Numbered from the stretch's first letter, positions 17,115 to 25,121 are shown. The stretch: DNA of 64,000 nucleotides from Cellulomonas xylanilytica (GCF_007989805.1 NZ_BJUB01000001.1:124001-188000); one strand, 5' to 3'. Numbers and translations: made by a program. Notes: generated by a model not told the origin, from the sequence alone.

Positions 17115-17128
17115 TACGGGCATAGGTT
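17100..17128 (+). promoter_or_regulatory. Predicted promoter of the kinase-ABC importer operon
   Basis: TTGACA at 17100-17105 and TAGGTT at 17123-17128 are separated by 17 bases. The TTGACA is also the left end of the operator palindrome TGACACCGGTGTCA. Transcription would start near 17135, 70 bases before the ATG at 17205. Confidence 0.6.
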
Positions 17129-17204
17129 CCTCGACAACTCGACACCGACGGATCAACGGACGACCGCCGGGAACCCAGTTCCTCCACTGCGAAACGAGTT
17201 CTCC

Positions 17205-17906
17205 ATGGTGACCAACGTCGACACCACGAAGCCCGAGATCGCTCTCTCCGACCCCACGCACGACCTGTCGGTCGACGACCTCGTCGAGCGGGCCCGTGCC
17301 CTGGCCCGGTCGGGCCGCCGCACGGTCCTCGGCATCACCGGCGCCCCCGGTGCGGGCAAGTCGACCGTCTGCGCGGCTCTCGTGGATGCGCTCGGCGACC
17401 AGGTCGCACTCGTGGGCATGGACGGCTTCCACCTCGCCGACGAGGAGCTGGTCCGCCTCGGCCGACGCGAGCGGAAGGGAGCACCCGACACGTTCGACGT
17501 CGCCGGCTACGTCGCGCTGCTCCGCCGGCTGCGCCGCCAGACCGAGCCAGTCGTCTACGCACCACGCTTCGACCGCGGTCTCGAGGCCGCGATCGCGGGT
17601 GCGGTCCCGGTCCACCTGCACACCCCGCTGGTCATCACGGAGGGCAACTACCTCCTGCTGGACGACCTCGGGTGGCAGGCCGTGCGCCCGTGCCTCGACG
17701 AGGCCTGGTTCCTCGACGTGCCCCCGGACGTCCGCAGCGAGAGGTTGGAGGCGCGCCGCCGGTCGTTCGGTGACACGCCGGACGACGCACGGGTCTGGGT
17801 AGCGAACGTCGACACCGCCAACGGACTCGTCGTCGAGGCCACGCGCGCCAGGGCCGACCTCGTCGCCCGGCTCACACCAGCACCCACCCCACCGAAGGAG
17901 CTCTGA
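17205..17906 (+). CDS. P-loop kinase of the phosphoribulokinase/uridine kinase superfamily (FrcK-like)
   Basis: A 233-residue nucleoside/sugar kinase-like protein with Walker A GAPGAGKST, the acidic MDGFHL segment that binds substrate and magnesium, and ITEGNYLLLDD. The family includes FrcK, encoded with the rhizobial fructose importer frcBCA, and that linkage is repeated here. The ATG at 17205 is chosen because the predicted promoter ends at 17128, excluding the longer open frame. The gene is separated from the ABC ATPase gene by two bases. Phosphorylation of the imported sugar is inferred; some family members are annotated only as nucleoside triphosphate hydrolases. Confidence 0.82.
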   Translation: MVTNVDTTKPEIALSDPTHDLSVDDLVERARALARSGRRTVLGITGAPGAGKSTVCAALVDALGDQVALVGMDGFHLADEELVRLGRRERKGAPDTFDVAGYVALLRRLRRQTEPVVYAPRFDRGLEAAIAGAVPVHLHTPLVITEGNYLLLDDLGWQAVRPCLDEAWFLDVPPDVRSERLEARRRSFGDTPDDARVWVANVDTANGLVVEATRARADLVARLTPAPTPPKEL

Positions 17907-17908
17907 CG

Positions 17909-18676
17909 ATGTCGTCGACCATCCCCATTCTCGAGGCCCGGGGCCTGACCCGGAGCTTCGGCGCCGTGCGCGCCCTCGACGGAGCCGACTTCGACGTGCA
18001 TGCCGGAGAGGTCGTCGCCCTCATCGGGGACAACGGCGCCGGCAAGTCGACCATGGTCAAGGCGCTCTCCGGCAACCTCGCGCTCGACTCCGGCTCCATC
18101 CTCTTCGACGGGTCGGAGGTCGACCTCAGCTCGCCCAGCGTGGCGAGCCACATGGGCATCGAGACCGTCTTCCAGGACCTGGCGCTCGCACCCCACCTCA
18201 CGCCGCCGCAGAACATGTACCTCGGCCGTGAGATTCCGGCGCCCGGGTTTCTGGGCAAGCTCGGCTTCCTGGACAACAAGACCATGCGGGCCAGGTCGAA
18301 GGTGGCGTTCGACGAGCTCGGCGCCACGGTGCGCAGCTACAGCAGCCCGGTCGGCAGCATGTCGGGCGGCCAGCGTCAGGCGATCGCCATCGCGAGGGCC
18401 GTCGCCTGGGCGAAGGGCGTGGTGTTCCTCGACGAGCCGACCGCAGCGCTGGGCGTCGTCCAGACGAAGAACGTCCTGGAGACGATCCGCCGGGTGCGTG
18501 ACAAGGGCGTCGGGGTCGTCTTCATCAGCCACTCGATGCCGCACGTGATCGAGGTCTCGGACCGGGTGCAGGTCCTTCGACTGGGACGCCGCGTGGCCAC
18601 CTTCCAAGCCAAGGACACCTCGGTCGAAGAGCTCGTCGGGGCGATGACCGGCGCACTGGACGCAGGAGCGAAGTGA
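17909..18676 (+). CDS. Sugar ABC transporter ATP-binding protein, single-domain (FrcA-like)
   Basis: A 255-residue ATPase of the CUT2 importer class with Walker A GDNGAGKST, signature MSGGQRQA, Walker B VVFLDEPTAA and the H-loop histidine in FISHS. CUT2 ATPases such as RbsA usually carry two fused nucleotide-binding domains; this one has one, as FrcA does, so two copies would assemble with the permease. Its ribosome site (GAAGGAG) lies within the last codons of the kinase gene. The stop overlaps the permease start. Confidence 0.92.
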   Translation: MSSTIPILEARGLTRSFGAVRALDGADFDVHAGEVVALIGDNGAGKSTMVKALSGNLALDSGSILFDGSEVDLSSPSVASHMGIETVFQDLALAPHLTPPQNMYLGREIPAPGFLGKLGFLDNKTMRARSKVAFDELGATVRSYSSPVGSMSGGQRQAIAIARAVAWAKGVVFLDEPTAALGVVQTKNVLETIRRVRDKGVGVVFISHSMPHVIEVSDRVQVLRLGRRVATFQAKDTSVEELVGAMTGALDAGAK

Positions 18677-19848
18677 TGAGCAACGACAGCATGCCTGCCA
18701 AGAACGCGACCGCCAACGCCGTCGGCGTGGCCGCCGACGCCCCGCCGACCGGCGAGCCTCGCAGCGAGGCCGCGGTCAGTCCGGACGCCGCCCTGATGAC
18801 CGTGGACTCGGAGCGCGGCATCGGCGGGCTCGCCCGTCGGATCGTCAAGGTGCAGTCGTTCCAGATCCTGCTGGTCCTCCTGGCGATCTTCGTGGTGTTC
18901 TCCGTCCTCGCGCCGGACACCTTCCCCACCTGGTCGAACATGCGGCTGGTCATCCAGAACGTGTCGATCCTCGCGGTGCTCGGCATCGGCATGACGTACG
19001 TGATCATCACCAGCGGCATCGACCTGTCCATCGGCTCGGTCCTGGTGTTCTCCGGCGTCATCGCCGCGAAGGTCATGCAAGGCATGGGTGGGGACGGCTG
19101 GGGGACCGCGATCGCCGGGATCCTGGTGTCCATCGTCTGCGGCGTCCTGTGGGGCGTCTTCAACGGGTTGCTGATCGCCAAGGCGAAGGTTCCTCCGCTG
19201 ATCGTCACCCTGGGCACGCTCAGCGGTGCGCTCGGGCTCGCCCAGGTGATCACCGGTGGCGTCGACATCCGCGAGGTGCCGGCCGTGCTCGCCAGCAACA
19301 TCGGCTACGGCAACATCCCGGGCACCACCATCCCGACCATCTCGGTGATCTCGCTGGTGCTGCTCCTGATCTTCGGGGTCGTCCTGCACAAGACGAAGTT
19401 CGGCCTGTACACCTACGCGGTCGGATCCAACGAGGAGTCCGCCCGACGGGTCGGCGTCAAGGTCGATCGCCACCTCATCATGATCTACGCGCTGTCGGGC
19501 CTGATGGCAGGCATGGCGGGCATCCTGTCCCTCGCCCAGTACTCGACGACAGCCATCGCCGGCCAGTCCACCACCAGCCTGGCTGTCATCGCGGCGGTCG
19601 TGATCGGCGGCACGAGCCTGTTCGGCGGCGTCGGGACGATCTTCGGCACGATCGTCGGCCTGTTCATCCCGGCAATCCTCCAGAACGGCTTCGTCATCAC
19701 CGGCGTGCAGCCCTTCTGGCAGCAGGTCGCCATCGGCGCCGTCCTCATCGTCGCCGTGTACATCGACCAGCGTCGTCGGGCCGCGGCCTCCCGCGCCACG
19801 AAGACGGGCAAGCGGTCCCTCACCCACCTGTTCCGACGGTCAGCGTGA
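18676..19848 (+). CDS. Sugar ABC transporter permease (CUT2, RbsC/FrcC family)
   Basis: A 390-residue integral membrane protein with a roughly 55-residue cytoplasmic N-terminus and eight to ten predicted membrane spans. The DLSIGSVLVFSGVIAAKVMQ segment and AVGSNEESARRVGVKV loop are hallmarks of ribose/fructose-type permeases. The ATG at 18676 overlaps the preceding TGA; GCAGGAG lies upstream, and a GTG three bases earlier is also possible. It works with the ATPase upstream and the binding protein downstream. Confidence 0.92.
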   Translation: MSNDSMPAKNATANAVGVAADAPPTGEPRSEAAVSPDAALMTVDSERGIGGLARRIVKVQSFQILLVLLAIFVVFSVLAPDTFPTWSNMRLVIQNVSILAVLGIGMTYVIITSGIDLSIGSVLVFSGVIAAKVMQGMGGDGWGTAIAGILVSIVCGVLWGVFNGLLIAKAKVPPLIVTLGTLSGALGLAQVITGGVDIREVPAVLASNIGYGNIPGTTIPTISVISLVLLLIFGVVLHKTKFGLYTYAVGSNEESARRVGVKVDRHLIMIYALSGLMAGMAGILSLAQYSTTAIAGQSTTSLAVIAAVVIGGTSLFGGVGTIFGTIVGLFIPAILQNGFVITGVQPFWQQVAIGAVLIVAVYIDQRRRAAASRATKTGKRSLTHLFRRSA

Positions 19849-19928
19849 GCCGGCGGTCACAGCACCACCCGTCACCCAGCGCGACGGCGCCAACGACGCA
19901 CGACTCGACACCCCGAAGGAAGCAGACC

Positions 19929-20912
19929 ATGAAGCCCATCACCAGGATTATCCCGCTCGTCGCCGCGAGCGCGCTCGCGCTCACCGCCTGCAGCGGCGGG
20001 GACGGCGACGCAGGCTCCGACGCGAGCGCGAGCGGCGGCACCCAGAAGCTCACGTTCATCCAGGGCGTCGCCGGTGACGAGTTCTACGTCACGATGCAGT
20101 GCGGCATCGAGGCCGAGGCCGAGAAGGTCGGTGCCGAGGTCAACACGCAGGGTCCGGCCAAGTTCGACCCGACCCTGCAGAAGCCGATCGTGGACTCGGT
20201 CGTGGCCAGCGGTCCCGACGCGATCCTGATCGCCCCGACGGACGTCTCCGCGATGCAGGCGCCGCTGAAGGCCGCCGCCGACCAGGACATCCAGGTCGTC
20301 CTCGTCGACACCACGGTCGACGACCCGTCGTTCGCGGCGTCGCAGATCTCCTCCGACAACGAGGGCGGCGGCGCGGCGGCGTTCACGGCCATCCAGGACG
20401 CGAACCCGGACGGCGGCAAGATCCTCGTCATGTCGACCGACCCCGGCATCTCGACCGTCGACGCCCGCGTCAAGGGCTTCGAGACCGCCGCGGCGGAGGA
20501 CTCCACCTTCGAGTACCTGGGCGTGCAGTACAGCCACAACGACACCGCCACGGCCGCCCAGCTGATCACCGCCGCCCTCGCCAAGGACCCCGACATCGTC
20601 GGTGTGTTCGCGACGAACACGTTCTCGGCGGCCGGCACCGCGACCGGAGTCCGGCAGGCCGACAAGCAGGACCAGGTCACGGTCGTCGGGTTCGACGCGG
20701 GTCCGGACCAGGTCGGCCAGCTCAAGGACGGGACGGTCCAGGCGCTCATCGCCCAGGACCCGTACCAGATCGGCGTCGACGGCGTCGACCAGGCCATGGC
20801 CGCGCTGACCGGTGGTGAGGTCACCCCGACGATCCAGACCGGCTTCCACATCATCACCGCGGAGAACGTGGACGGCGAGGGCGCTGAGTACCTCTACAAG
20901 TCCAGCTGCTGA
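19929..20912 (+). CDS. Sugar ABC transporter substrate-binding lipoprotein (CUT2, RbsB/FrcB-like)
   Basis: A 327-residue periplasmic-binding-protein fold lipoprotein. The signal peptide ends in lipobox LTAC with Cys21, followed by an acidic and serine-rich linker. The mature domain has the RbsB-like order of VVASGPDAILIAPTDVSAM, QVVLVDTTVDD, DNEGGG and VVGFDAGPDQV. The ATG follows GAAGGAAG. Ligand specificity cannot be read from sequence, but the enzymes of the locus suggest a polyol or ketose. A large stem-loop follows the stop codon. Confidence 0.92.
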   Translation: MKPITRIIPLVAASALALTACSGGDGDAGSDASASGGTQKLTFIQGVAGDEFYVTMQCGIEAEAEKVGAEVNTQGPAKFDPTLQKPIVDSVVASGPDAILIAPTDVSAMQAPLKAAADQDIQVVLVDTTVDDPSFAASQISSDNEGGGAAAFTAIQDANPDGGKILVMSTDPGISTVDARVKGFETAAAEDSTFEYLGVQYSHNDTATAAQLITAALAKDPDIVGVFATNTFSAAGTATGVRQADKQDQVTVVGFDAGPDQVGQLKDGTVQALIAQDPYQIGVDGVDQAMAALTGGEVTPTIQTGFHIITAENVDGEGAEYLYKSSC

Positions 20913-20917
20913 GCCTC

Positions 20918-20963
20918 GCACGCGGCTTCCCCTGCGCCCCTCCACGAAGGGGAGGCCGCGTGC
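20918..20963 (+). promoter_or_regulatory. Long intercistronic stem-loop after the binding-protein gene
   Basis: Bases 20918-20933 pair with 20948-20963 to give a 16-base-pair stem with one G-U pair and a 14-base loop. No T-tract follows, and the dehydrogenase gene starts 25 bases later. It probably stabilises the upstream message or acts as a partial terminator, setting a high ratio of binding protein to downstream enzymes. Confidence 0.65.
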
Positions 20964-20988
20964 CCACCTCGTTCCGAAGGACGCCGTC

Positions 20989-22452
20989 ATGACGACTCAC
21001 CTCGACGCAGGTGCCCTCGACCACCTCGGTCCCCACGTCGCCGTACCCGGCTACGACCGCGACCAGGTCGGTTGCGGGATCGTGCACCTCGGAGTCGGCG
21101 CGTTCCACCGCTCTCACCAGGCGATGTACGTCGACCGGCTGCTGCACGACGGGGCGTCGGAGTGGGGGATCTGCGGGGTCGGCGTGCTGCCGGCCGACCG
21201 GACCATCGCCGACGTCCTCCACGAGCAGGACGGGCTGTACACGCTGCTCACCGTCGACCCGGACGGCCGCACGGCGGCCCGGGTGATCGGCTCGCACGTC
21301 GCGCACCTGCACGCCCCGGCCGACCCGAAGGCGGTCGTCGACCGACTGGCCGACCCCGCGACGCGCATCGTCTCGCTCACCATCACCGAGGGCGGCTACG
21401 GCGTCAACGACGCGACGGGGGAGTTCGAGCCGCACGACCCGGCGACGCTCACCGACCTGGCCGGCTCCGCACCGCCCTCCAGCGTGCTCGGCCTCGTGGT
21501 CGCCGCGCTCGCGGTCCGCAGATCCGCCGGGACCGCACCGTTCACGGTGATGTCCTGCGACAACATCCAGGGCAACGGGCACGTCGCCCGGACCGCGGTC
21601 ACGGCGTTCGCGCGTGCTCTCGACCCCGGGCTGGCCGAGTGGATCGGCGAGCACGTCGCGTTCCCGAGCTCCATGGTGGACCGGATCACGCCCGCCACGA
21701 CGCCGGAGGTGGTCGCCGCGGTGGCCGCGCTCGGCGTCGAGGACCGCTGGCCGGTCCGCGCCGAGTCGTTCACCCAGTGGGTCCTCGAGGACCGGTTCAG
21801 CGCCGGCAGGCCCGCCTTCGACTCCGTGGGCGTGCAGGTCGTCGACGACGTGATGCCGTACGAGCTGATGAAGCTGCGCCTGCTGAACGCCTCCCACCAG
21901 GCCATGAGCTACCTCGGCATCCTCGCCGGCGAGACCTACGTGCACGACGTGTGCCGCGACCCGCTGTTCGTCGGGTTCCTGCTCGGCTACATGCGCCGCG
22001 AGGCGATCCCCACCCTGCAGGCCGTGCCCGGCATCGACCTGTCCGAGTACTGCGACCAGCTGATCGCCCGGTTCAGCAGCGAGGCCATCCGCGACACCCT
22101 GGCGCGCCAGGTGGTCGACGCCTCGGACCGGATCCCCAAGTTCTTGCTCCCCGTCGTGCGTGCACAGCTCGCCGCGGGTGGCGAGATCGCCCGGTGCGCC
22201 CTGGTGCTCGCAGCGTGGTGGGAGTACCTCGAGGGCGCCACGGACGAGGACGGTCCGCCGGTCCAGGACAAGCGGCTCCGCGAGCTCCTTCCGTTCGTCG
22301 AGGCCGAGAAGAGCTCACCGGGCGCGTTCCTCACGTACGAGCCCGTGTTCGGGGACCTCGGGTCCGACGTCGTGCTCCGTGACGCCTTCGTCGCGGCACG
22401 TGCCACCCTCGCCCGCGACGGCGCACGCGCCGCGACAGCCGCCCTGGCCTGA
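20989..22452 (+). CDS. Mannitol dehydrogenase-family polyol dehydrogenase
   Basis: A 487-residue NAD-dependent long-chain polyol dehydrogenase, related to mannitol 2-dehydrogenase and D-arabinitol dehydrogenase. The N-terminal Rossmann part begins GIVHLGVGAFHRSHQ. The ITEGGY motif and the catalytic KLRLLNASHQAMSYLG signature (conserved Lys, Asn and His) are intact. The ATG at 20989 follows GAAGGA. It would oxidise the imported polyol to a ketose, feeding the kinases and aldolase of the same regulon. Which polyol is not determinable here. Confidence 0.9.
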   Translation: MTTHLDAGALDHLGPHVAVPGYDRDQVGCGIVHLGVGAFHRSHQAMYVDRLLHDGASEWGICGVGVLPADRTIADVLHEQDGLYTLLTVDPDGRTAARVIGSHVAHLHAPADPKAVVDRLADPATRIVSLTITEGGYGVNDATGEFEPHDPATLTDLAGSAPPSSVLGLVVAALAVRRSAGTAPFTVMSCDNIQGNGHVARTAVTAFARALDPGLAEWIGEHVAFPSSMVDRITPATTPEVVAAVAALGVEDRWPVRAESFTQWVLEDRFSAGRPAFDSVGVQVVDDVMPYELMKLRLLNASHQAMSYLGILAGETYVHDVCRDPLFVGFLLGYMRREAIPTLQAVPGIDLSEYCDQLIARFSSEAIRDTLARQVVDASDRIPKFLLPVVRAQLAAGGEIARCALVLAAWWEYLEGATDEDGPPVQDKRLRELLPFVEAEKSSPGAFLTYEPVFGDLGSDVVLRDAFVAARATLARDGARAATAALA

Positions 22453-22474
22453 ACCGCTCACAGGAGGAACCGAG

Positions 22475-22873
22475 ATGAACATCGTGGTGGGTCACGTACA
22501 GACGCCCGAGGGAGAAGCGGCCCTGGACGCAGCAGTCGCGCAGGCGCGGGTGTCCGACGCCGTGCTGCACGTGATCAGCGGCCCCGACACCGGCGCCGAC
22601 AACGCCTTCGACATCTCACTGGAGCAGCATGCGGATGCGCTCGGCGCCAGGCTGGACGCGCTGCACGTGCGCAACGTGGTCTACGCCCACGACCCGACCC
22701 TCGACCCGGCCGACGAGATCCTCGACCGGGCGCGCACCGCGGGCGCGGAGCTGGTCGTGATCGGGCTGCGCCGACGCAGCCCCGTCGGCAAGCTGTTCCT
22801 GGGCAGCACCGCGCAACGGGTGCTGCTCGAGGCGGACGCCCCGGTGCTCGCGGTCAAGCGACACCCGACCTGA
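22475..22873 (+). CDS. Universal stress protein, UspA family
   Basis: A 132-residue single Usp domain. The ATP-binding signature GLRRRSPVGKLFLGSTAQRV carries the G-2x-G-9x-G(S/T) spacing typical of nucleotide-binding members. It follows AGGAGG with good spacing, 22 bases after the dehydrogenase gene, and looks like the last gene of the importer operon. Usp genes at the end of carbohydrate operons are seen in actinobacteria; the functional reason is unknown. Confidence 0.88.
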   Translation: MNIVVGHVQTPEGEAALDAAVAQARVSDAVLHVISGPDTGADNAFDISLEQHADALGARLDALHVRNVVYAHDPTLDPADEILDRARTAGAELVVIGLRRRSPVGKLFLGSTAQRVLLEADAPVLAVKRHPT

Positions 22874-22978
22874 CGGTGCGGCCGCTGCGGCGCCTCGTCA
22901 CGAGAGCTGCCCGTGGTCGAGCCGTGAGCCCGACCAGCGAAGTCTGCGCGTGAGCGTCGGGGGCCGCAACAGCACGAA

Positions 22979-22998
22979 GGCCCCCTGCGAAGGGGGCC
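22979..22998 (-). terminator. Terminator downstream of tRNA-Asn
   Basis: An 8-base-pair GC stem with a four-base loop. On the minus strand it follows tRNA-Asn and is trailed by TTCGTGCTGTT, a modest T-rich tail. It may also stop readthrough from the UspA gene on the plus strand. Confidence 0.65.
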
Positions 22999-23014
22999 CG
23001 ACCTGCGGTGATAC

Positions 23015-23090
<76 letters not shown>

Positions 23091-23138
23091 TCGTGCGGGA
23101 AGAAACTCTAGCAGCCGTCCGAGGGTGCCCCGGACAGC

Positions 23139-23651
23139 TCAGCGGGGCAGGCCGACGGCGTCGCGGACCTCGTCCTCGGCCGCGTCCACGACAGCCGCGA
23201 CGGCCGGGTCGGACAGGTCGATCGTCGCGTCCCCGAGGACCTGCGTGAACATCGTGCCGGCCTCGTCCCGCCGCAGGACGACCCGGGCGCGCTGACCGCG
23301 GGGGAGCGTGACGGACACCGCGTGGACCACCGACTGCTGCACCCGCTCGCGGAACGTCTGCGAGAACGCGAACGAGCCGGGCACCTCGGAGAAGGTCAGC
23401 CGCTCCGACTCGCCCCAGACCCAGCGCAGCGTCATCGTGCGCGTCGCAGGGTCGAGGGAGCCGTGGTCGACGTCGGACCACGGGTGCCGGACGACGGGAC
23501 CGTCGGGTGCGAGCAGGTGCAGCGCGCGCCGGGTCGCGACGGCCCGCCGTCCGTCGGACAGCTCGGTGCTGACCAGCACGGTGTCGCCAGGCCTCAGGTC
23601 CAGCCGGGTGCGGTCGGTCGGGGGCAGGCGTCGACGGGAGAACAGGGCCAC
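23139..23651 (-). CDS. Conserved hypothetical protein between two tRNA genes
   Basis: A soluble, probably beta-rich protein of about 170 residues with no recognised motif. It contains a tryptophan-bearing strand pattern (RHPWSDVDHG, LRWVWGESERL) and an acidic C-terminus. There is no signal peptide or membrane segment. The GTG at 23651 (VALFSRRRLPP) is chosen because it follows a GAGG-like site; a longer form from ATG 23690 is open. Similar short proteins beside tRNA genes are common in actinobacterial genomes, but I cannot name a family. Confidence 0.7.
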   Translation of the reverse strand: MALFSRRRLPPTDRTRLDLRPGDTVLVSTELSDGRRAVATRRALHLLAPDGPVVRHPWSDVDHGSLDPATRTMTLRWVWGESERLTFSEVPGSFAFSQTFRERVQQSVVHAVSVTLPRGQRARVVLRRDEAGTMFTQVLGDATIDLSDPAVAAVVDAAEDEVRDAVGLPR

Positions 23652-23722
23652 CGCCTCACGGTACCCGCGGGTGCGCGGGCTCCGACGCACGCGTGCGGCC
23701 TCGGTAGGGTGTGCGGTGCCTC

Positions 23723-23799
23723 GGGGCAGTAGCTCAGCCGGTCAGAGCAGCGGACTCATAATCCGTCGGTCGTGGGTTCAAGCCCCACCTGCCCCACCA
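23723..23799 (+). tRNA. tRNA with CAT anticodon, probably elongator tRNA-Met (tRNA-Ile2 possible)
   Basis: The cloverleaf is complete: acceptor GGGGCAG pairing with CTGCCCC, D-arm AGCTCAGCCGGTCAGAGC, anticodon loop CTCATAA, T-arm GGGTTCAAGCCC, discriminator A, and an encoded CCA. It is not the initiator, because the acceptor pair is fully matched and the initiator GGG/CCC anticodon stem is absent. The CAT anticodon is shared by elongator Met and lysidine-modified Ile2, which the primary sequence alone does not separate with certainty. Confidence 0.92.
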
Positions 23800-23879
23800 T
23801 CTCCCGGGCTCTCCGGTCGCCGGAGCGGCCCTCTCCTGCCACGATCAGCATCGCCGGGGGGCCGAGACGAGGAGATGAC

Positions 23880-24671
23880 GTGGTGACCACGAGCAGCACG
23901 GCGAACGCACAACGGTCCTGGGAGCTGGCGGCGCGGGCGGGCTACGCGGTCAGCGGCGTGCTCCACATCCTCATCGGCGTCCTGGCCCTCCGCGTCGCGT
24001 TCGGCAGCGGCGGTGAGCAGGCCGACCAGTCGGGGGCGCTCAGCACGATCTCGAGCACGCCGTTCGGCGCGGTGGTCCTGTGGTTCTCCGTCGTCGCGTT
24101 CTTCGCGCTCGGGGCGTGGCAGGTGGCCAAGGCGATCCACGGGCGGTTCGGGTCCGGTGACTCCGGGGAGCGCGCCAAGGCCGCCGGGCGCGCGGCCGTC
24201 TACATCGCGCTCGCGTTCGCGGCCCTGAGCTTCGCTCGCGGTGGCGGCTCGGACGCGTCGACCCAGACGGCGGACCTGACGGCCAAGCTCATGGCGGCGC
24301 CGTTCGGGCGCATCCTGGTCGGCGCGGTGGGCCTGGCGATCATCGGCGTCGGGATCTACCACGTCTACAAGGGCTGGAAGAAGAAGTTCCTGCAGGACCT
24401 CCAGCGGCTGCCGTCGGGGACGGCGGGGCCGGCCGTCCGGCGGCTCGGGGTGCTCGGCTACGTCGCCAAGGGGGTGGCTCTCGGCATCGTCGGTGTGCTC
24501 TTCGTCACGGCGGCGGTGACGGCCGACCCGTCCAGGTCGACCGGGCTGGACGGTGCCCTGCACACCCTGCGGGACCAGCCGGCGGGAGTCCTTCTGCTGG
24601 TCATCGTCGCTCTGGGGTTCGTCGCGTACGGCGTGTACTCGTTCGTGCGCGCCCGTTATGGCCGCATCTAA
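23880..24671 (+). CDS. DUF1206 integral membrane protein
   Basis: A 263-residue protein built from three repeats of about 80 residues, each with two hydrophobic segments and beginning with a related pattern (AGYAVSGVLHILIGV, AGRAAVYIALAFAA, LGYVAKGVALGIVGV). This three-repeat layout is the DUF1206 family, whose function is unknown. The GTG at 23880 follows GAGGAG; GTG 23883 is equally possible. It is followed by the riboswitch-controlled bldC gene on the same strand, with a separate promoter between them. Confidence 0.88.
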   Translation: MVTTSSTANAQRSWELAARAGYAVSGVLHILIGVLALRVAFGSGGEQADQSGALSTISSTPFGAVVLWFSVVAFFALGAWQVAKAIHGRFGSGDSGERAKAAGRAAVYIALAFAALSFARGGGSDASTQTADLTAKLMAAPFGRILVGAVGLAIIGVGIYHVYKGWKKKFLQDLQRLPSGTAGPAVRRLGVLGYVAKGVALGIVGVLFVTAAVTADPSRSTGLDGALHTLRDQPAGVLLLVIVALGFVAYGVYSFVRARYGRI

Positions 24672-24708
24672 ATCACCCGTTTGCGCGCGAATCGTGCGGC
24701 GAAGGTTG

Positions 24709-24737
24709 TTGCACAGGCGTCCAGATACGGGCATAGT
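24709..24737 (+). promoter_or_regulatory. Predicted promoter of the riboswitch-bldC transcript
   Basis: TTGCAC at 24709-24714 and CATAGT at 24732-24737 are separated by 17 bases. A start near 24744 would place the 5' end of the RNA at the first strand of the riboswitch P1 helix. Confidence 0.5.
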
Positions 24738-24738
24738 T

Positions 24739-24830
24739 CTCTTTGTCAGCGACAACGGCAAACCCGCTGCAAGGCGGGGACGCAAAGCCACGGGGCCTAC
24801 ATGGCCAGCCGAGCTACCGAACGACAGGAG
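24739..24830 (+). promoter_or_regulatory. Cyclic di-GMP-I (GEMM-I) riboswitch controlling bldC
   Basis: The conserved core of the GEMM-I aptamer is present in order: ACGGCAAACC, the P2 hairpin CCCGCTGCAAGGCGGG, GGACGCAAAGCC, the short GGGCC..GGCC hairpin, and GAGCTACCG. The G corresponding to ligand-contacting G20 is retained (GG before CAAACC), favouring c-di-GMP over cGAMP. The closing strand GACAGG (24823-24828) pairs with TTTGTC (24742-24747) and includes part of the ribosome site AGGAG (24826-24830), so ligand binding would hide the Shine-Dalgarno and lower bldC translation. The direction of control is inferred. Confidence 0.85.
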
Positions 24831-24837
24831 ATCCATC

Positions 24838-25056
24838 ATGGCTGTTACCACCACGGACGCCCCCCTCTCGCAGGGTGCCCTGCTCACGCCGGGCGAGGTC
24901 GCCGTTCTCTTCCGCGTGGACCCCAAGACGGTCACCCGCTGGGCGCAGGCCGGCAAGCTCTCCGCCGTCCGCACCCTCGGCGGCCACCGCCGTTTCCACG
25001 AGTCCGAGGTGCGTTCGCTCCTCACCGGCGTTCCCACGCAGCGCGCGGCGGAGTGA
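24838..25056 (+). CDS. bldC: BldC-family MerR-like transcriptional regulator
   Basis: A 72-residue DNA-binding protein consisting of a single winged helix-turn-helix: LLTPGEVAVLFRVDPKTVTRWAQAGKLSAVRTLGGHRRF is the BldC/MerR core. In Streptomyces BldC delays development by binding direct repeats cooperatively; in non-sporulating actinobacteria its role is less clear. The ATG follows AGGAG by seven bases, and that site lies in the 3' strand of a c-di-GMP riboswitch. A strong terminator follows the gene. Confidence 0.93.
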   Translation: MAVTTTDAPLSQGALLTPGEVAVLFRVDPKTVTRWAQAGKLSAVRTLGGHRRFHESEVRSLLTGVPTQRAAE

Positions 25057-25077
25057 ATTCACTCTCCACAGCTCTCA

Positions 25078-25114
25078 AGAAAGCCCCCACGCTCCTGGAG
25101 CGCGGGGGCTTTCT
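25078..25114. terminator. Bidirectional terminator between bldC and arcA
   Basis: A long hairpin whose arms AGAAAGCCCCC and GGGGGCTTTCT flank an inner CGCTC/GAGCG stem. The A-rich and T-rich outer arms give a T-tract on both strands, serving the convergent genes bldC (plus) and arginine deiminase (minus). Confidence 0.88.
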
Positions 25115-25121
25115 GCATTCT

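Noticed and set aside
17097..17204. In-frame upstream start (17097) for the FrcK-like kinase
   Set aside because: It falls inside the operator and -35 element, before the predicted transcription start; ATG 17205 fits the family N-terminus better.
20918..20963. Hairpin considered a rho-independent terminator ending the importer operon
   Set aside because: No T-tract follows, and the dehydrogenase and usp genes lie close downstream without a promoter that I can see.
24739..24830. Leader considered as a GEMM-Ib (cGAMP) or c-di-AMP element
   Set aside because: The G in the position that selects c-di-GMP is retained and no ydaO-type core is present.
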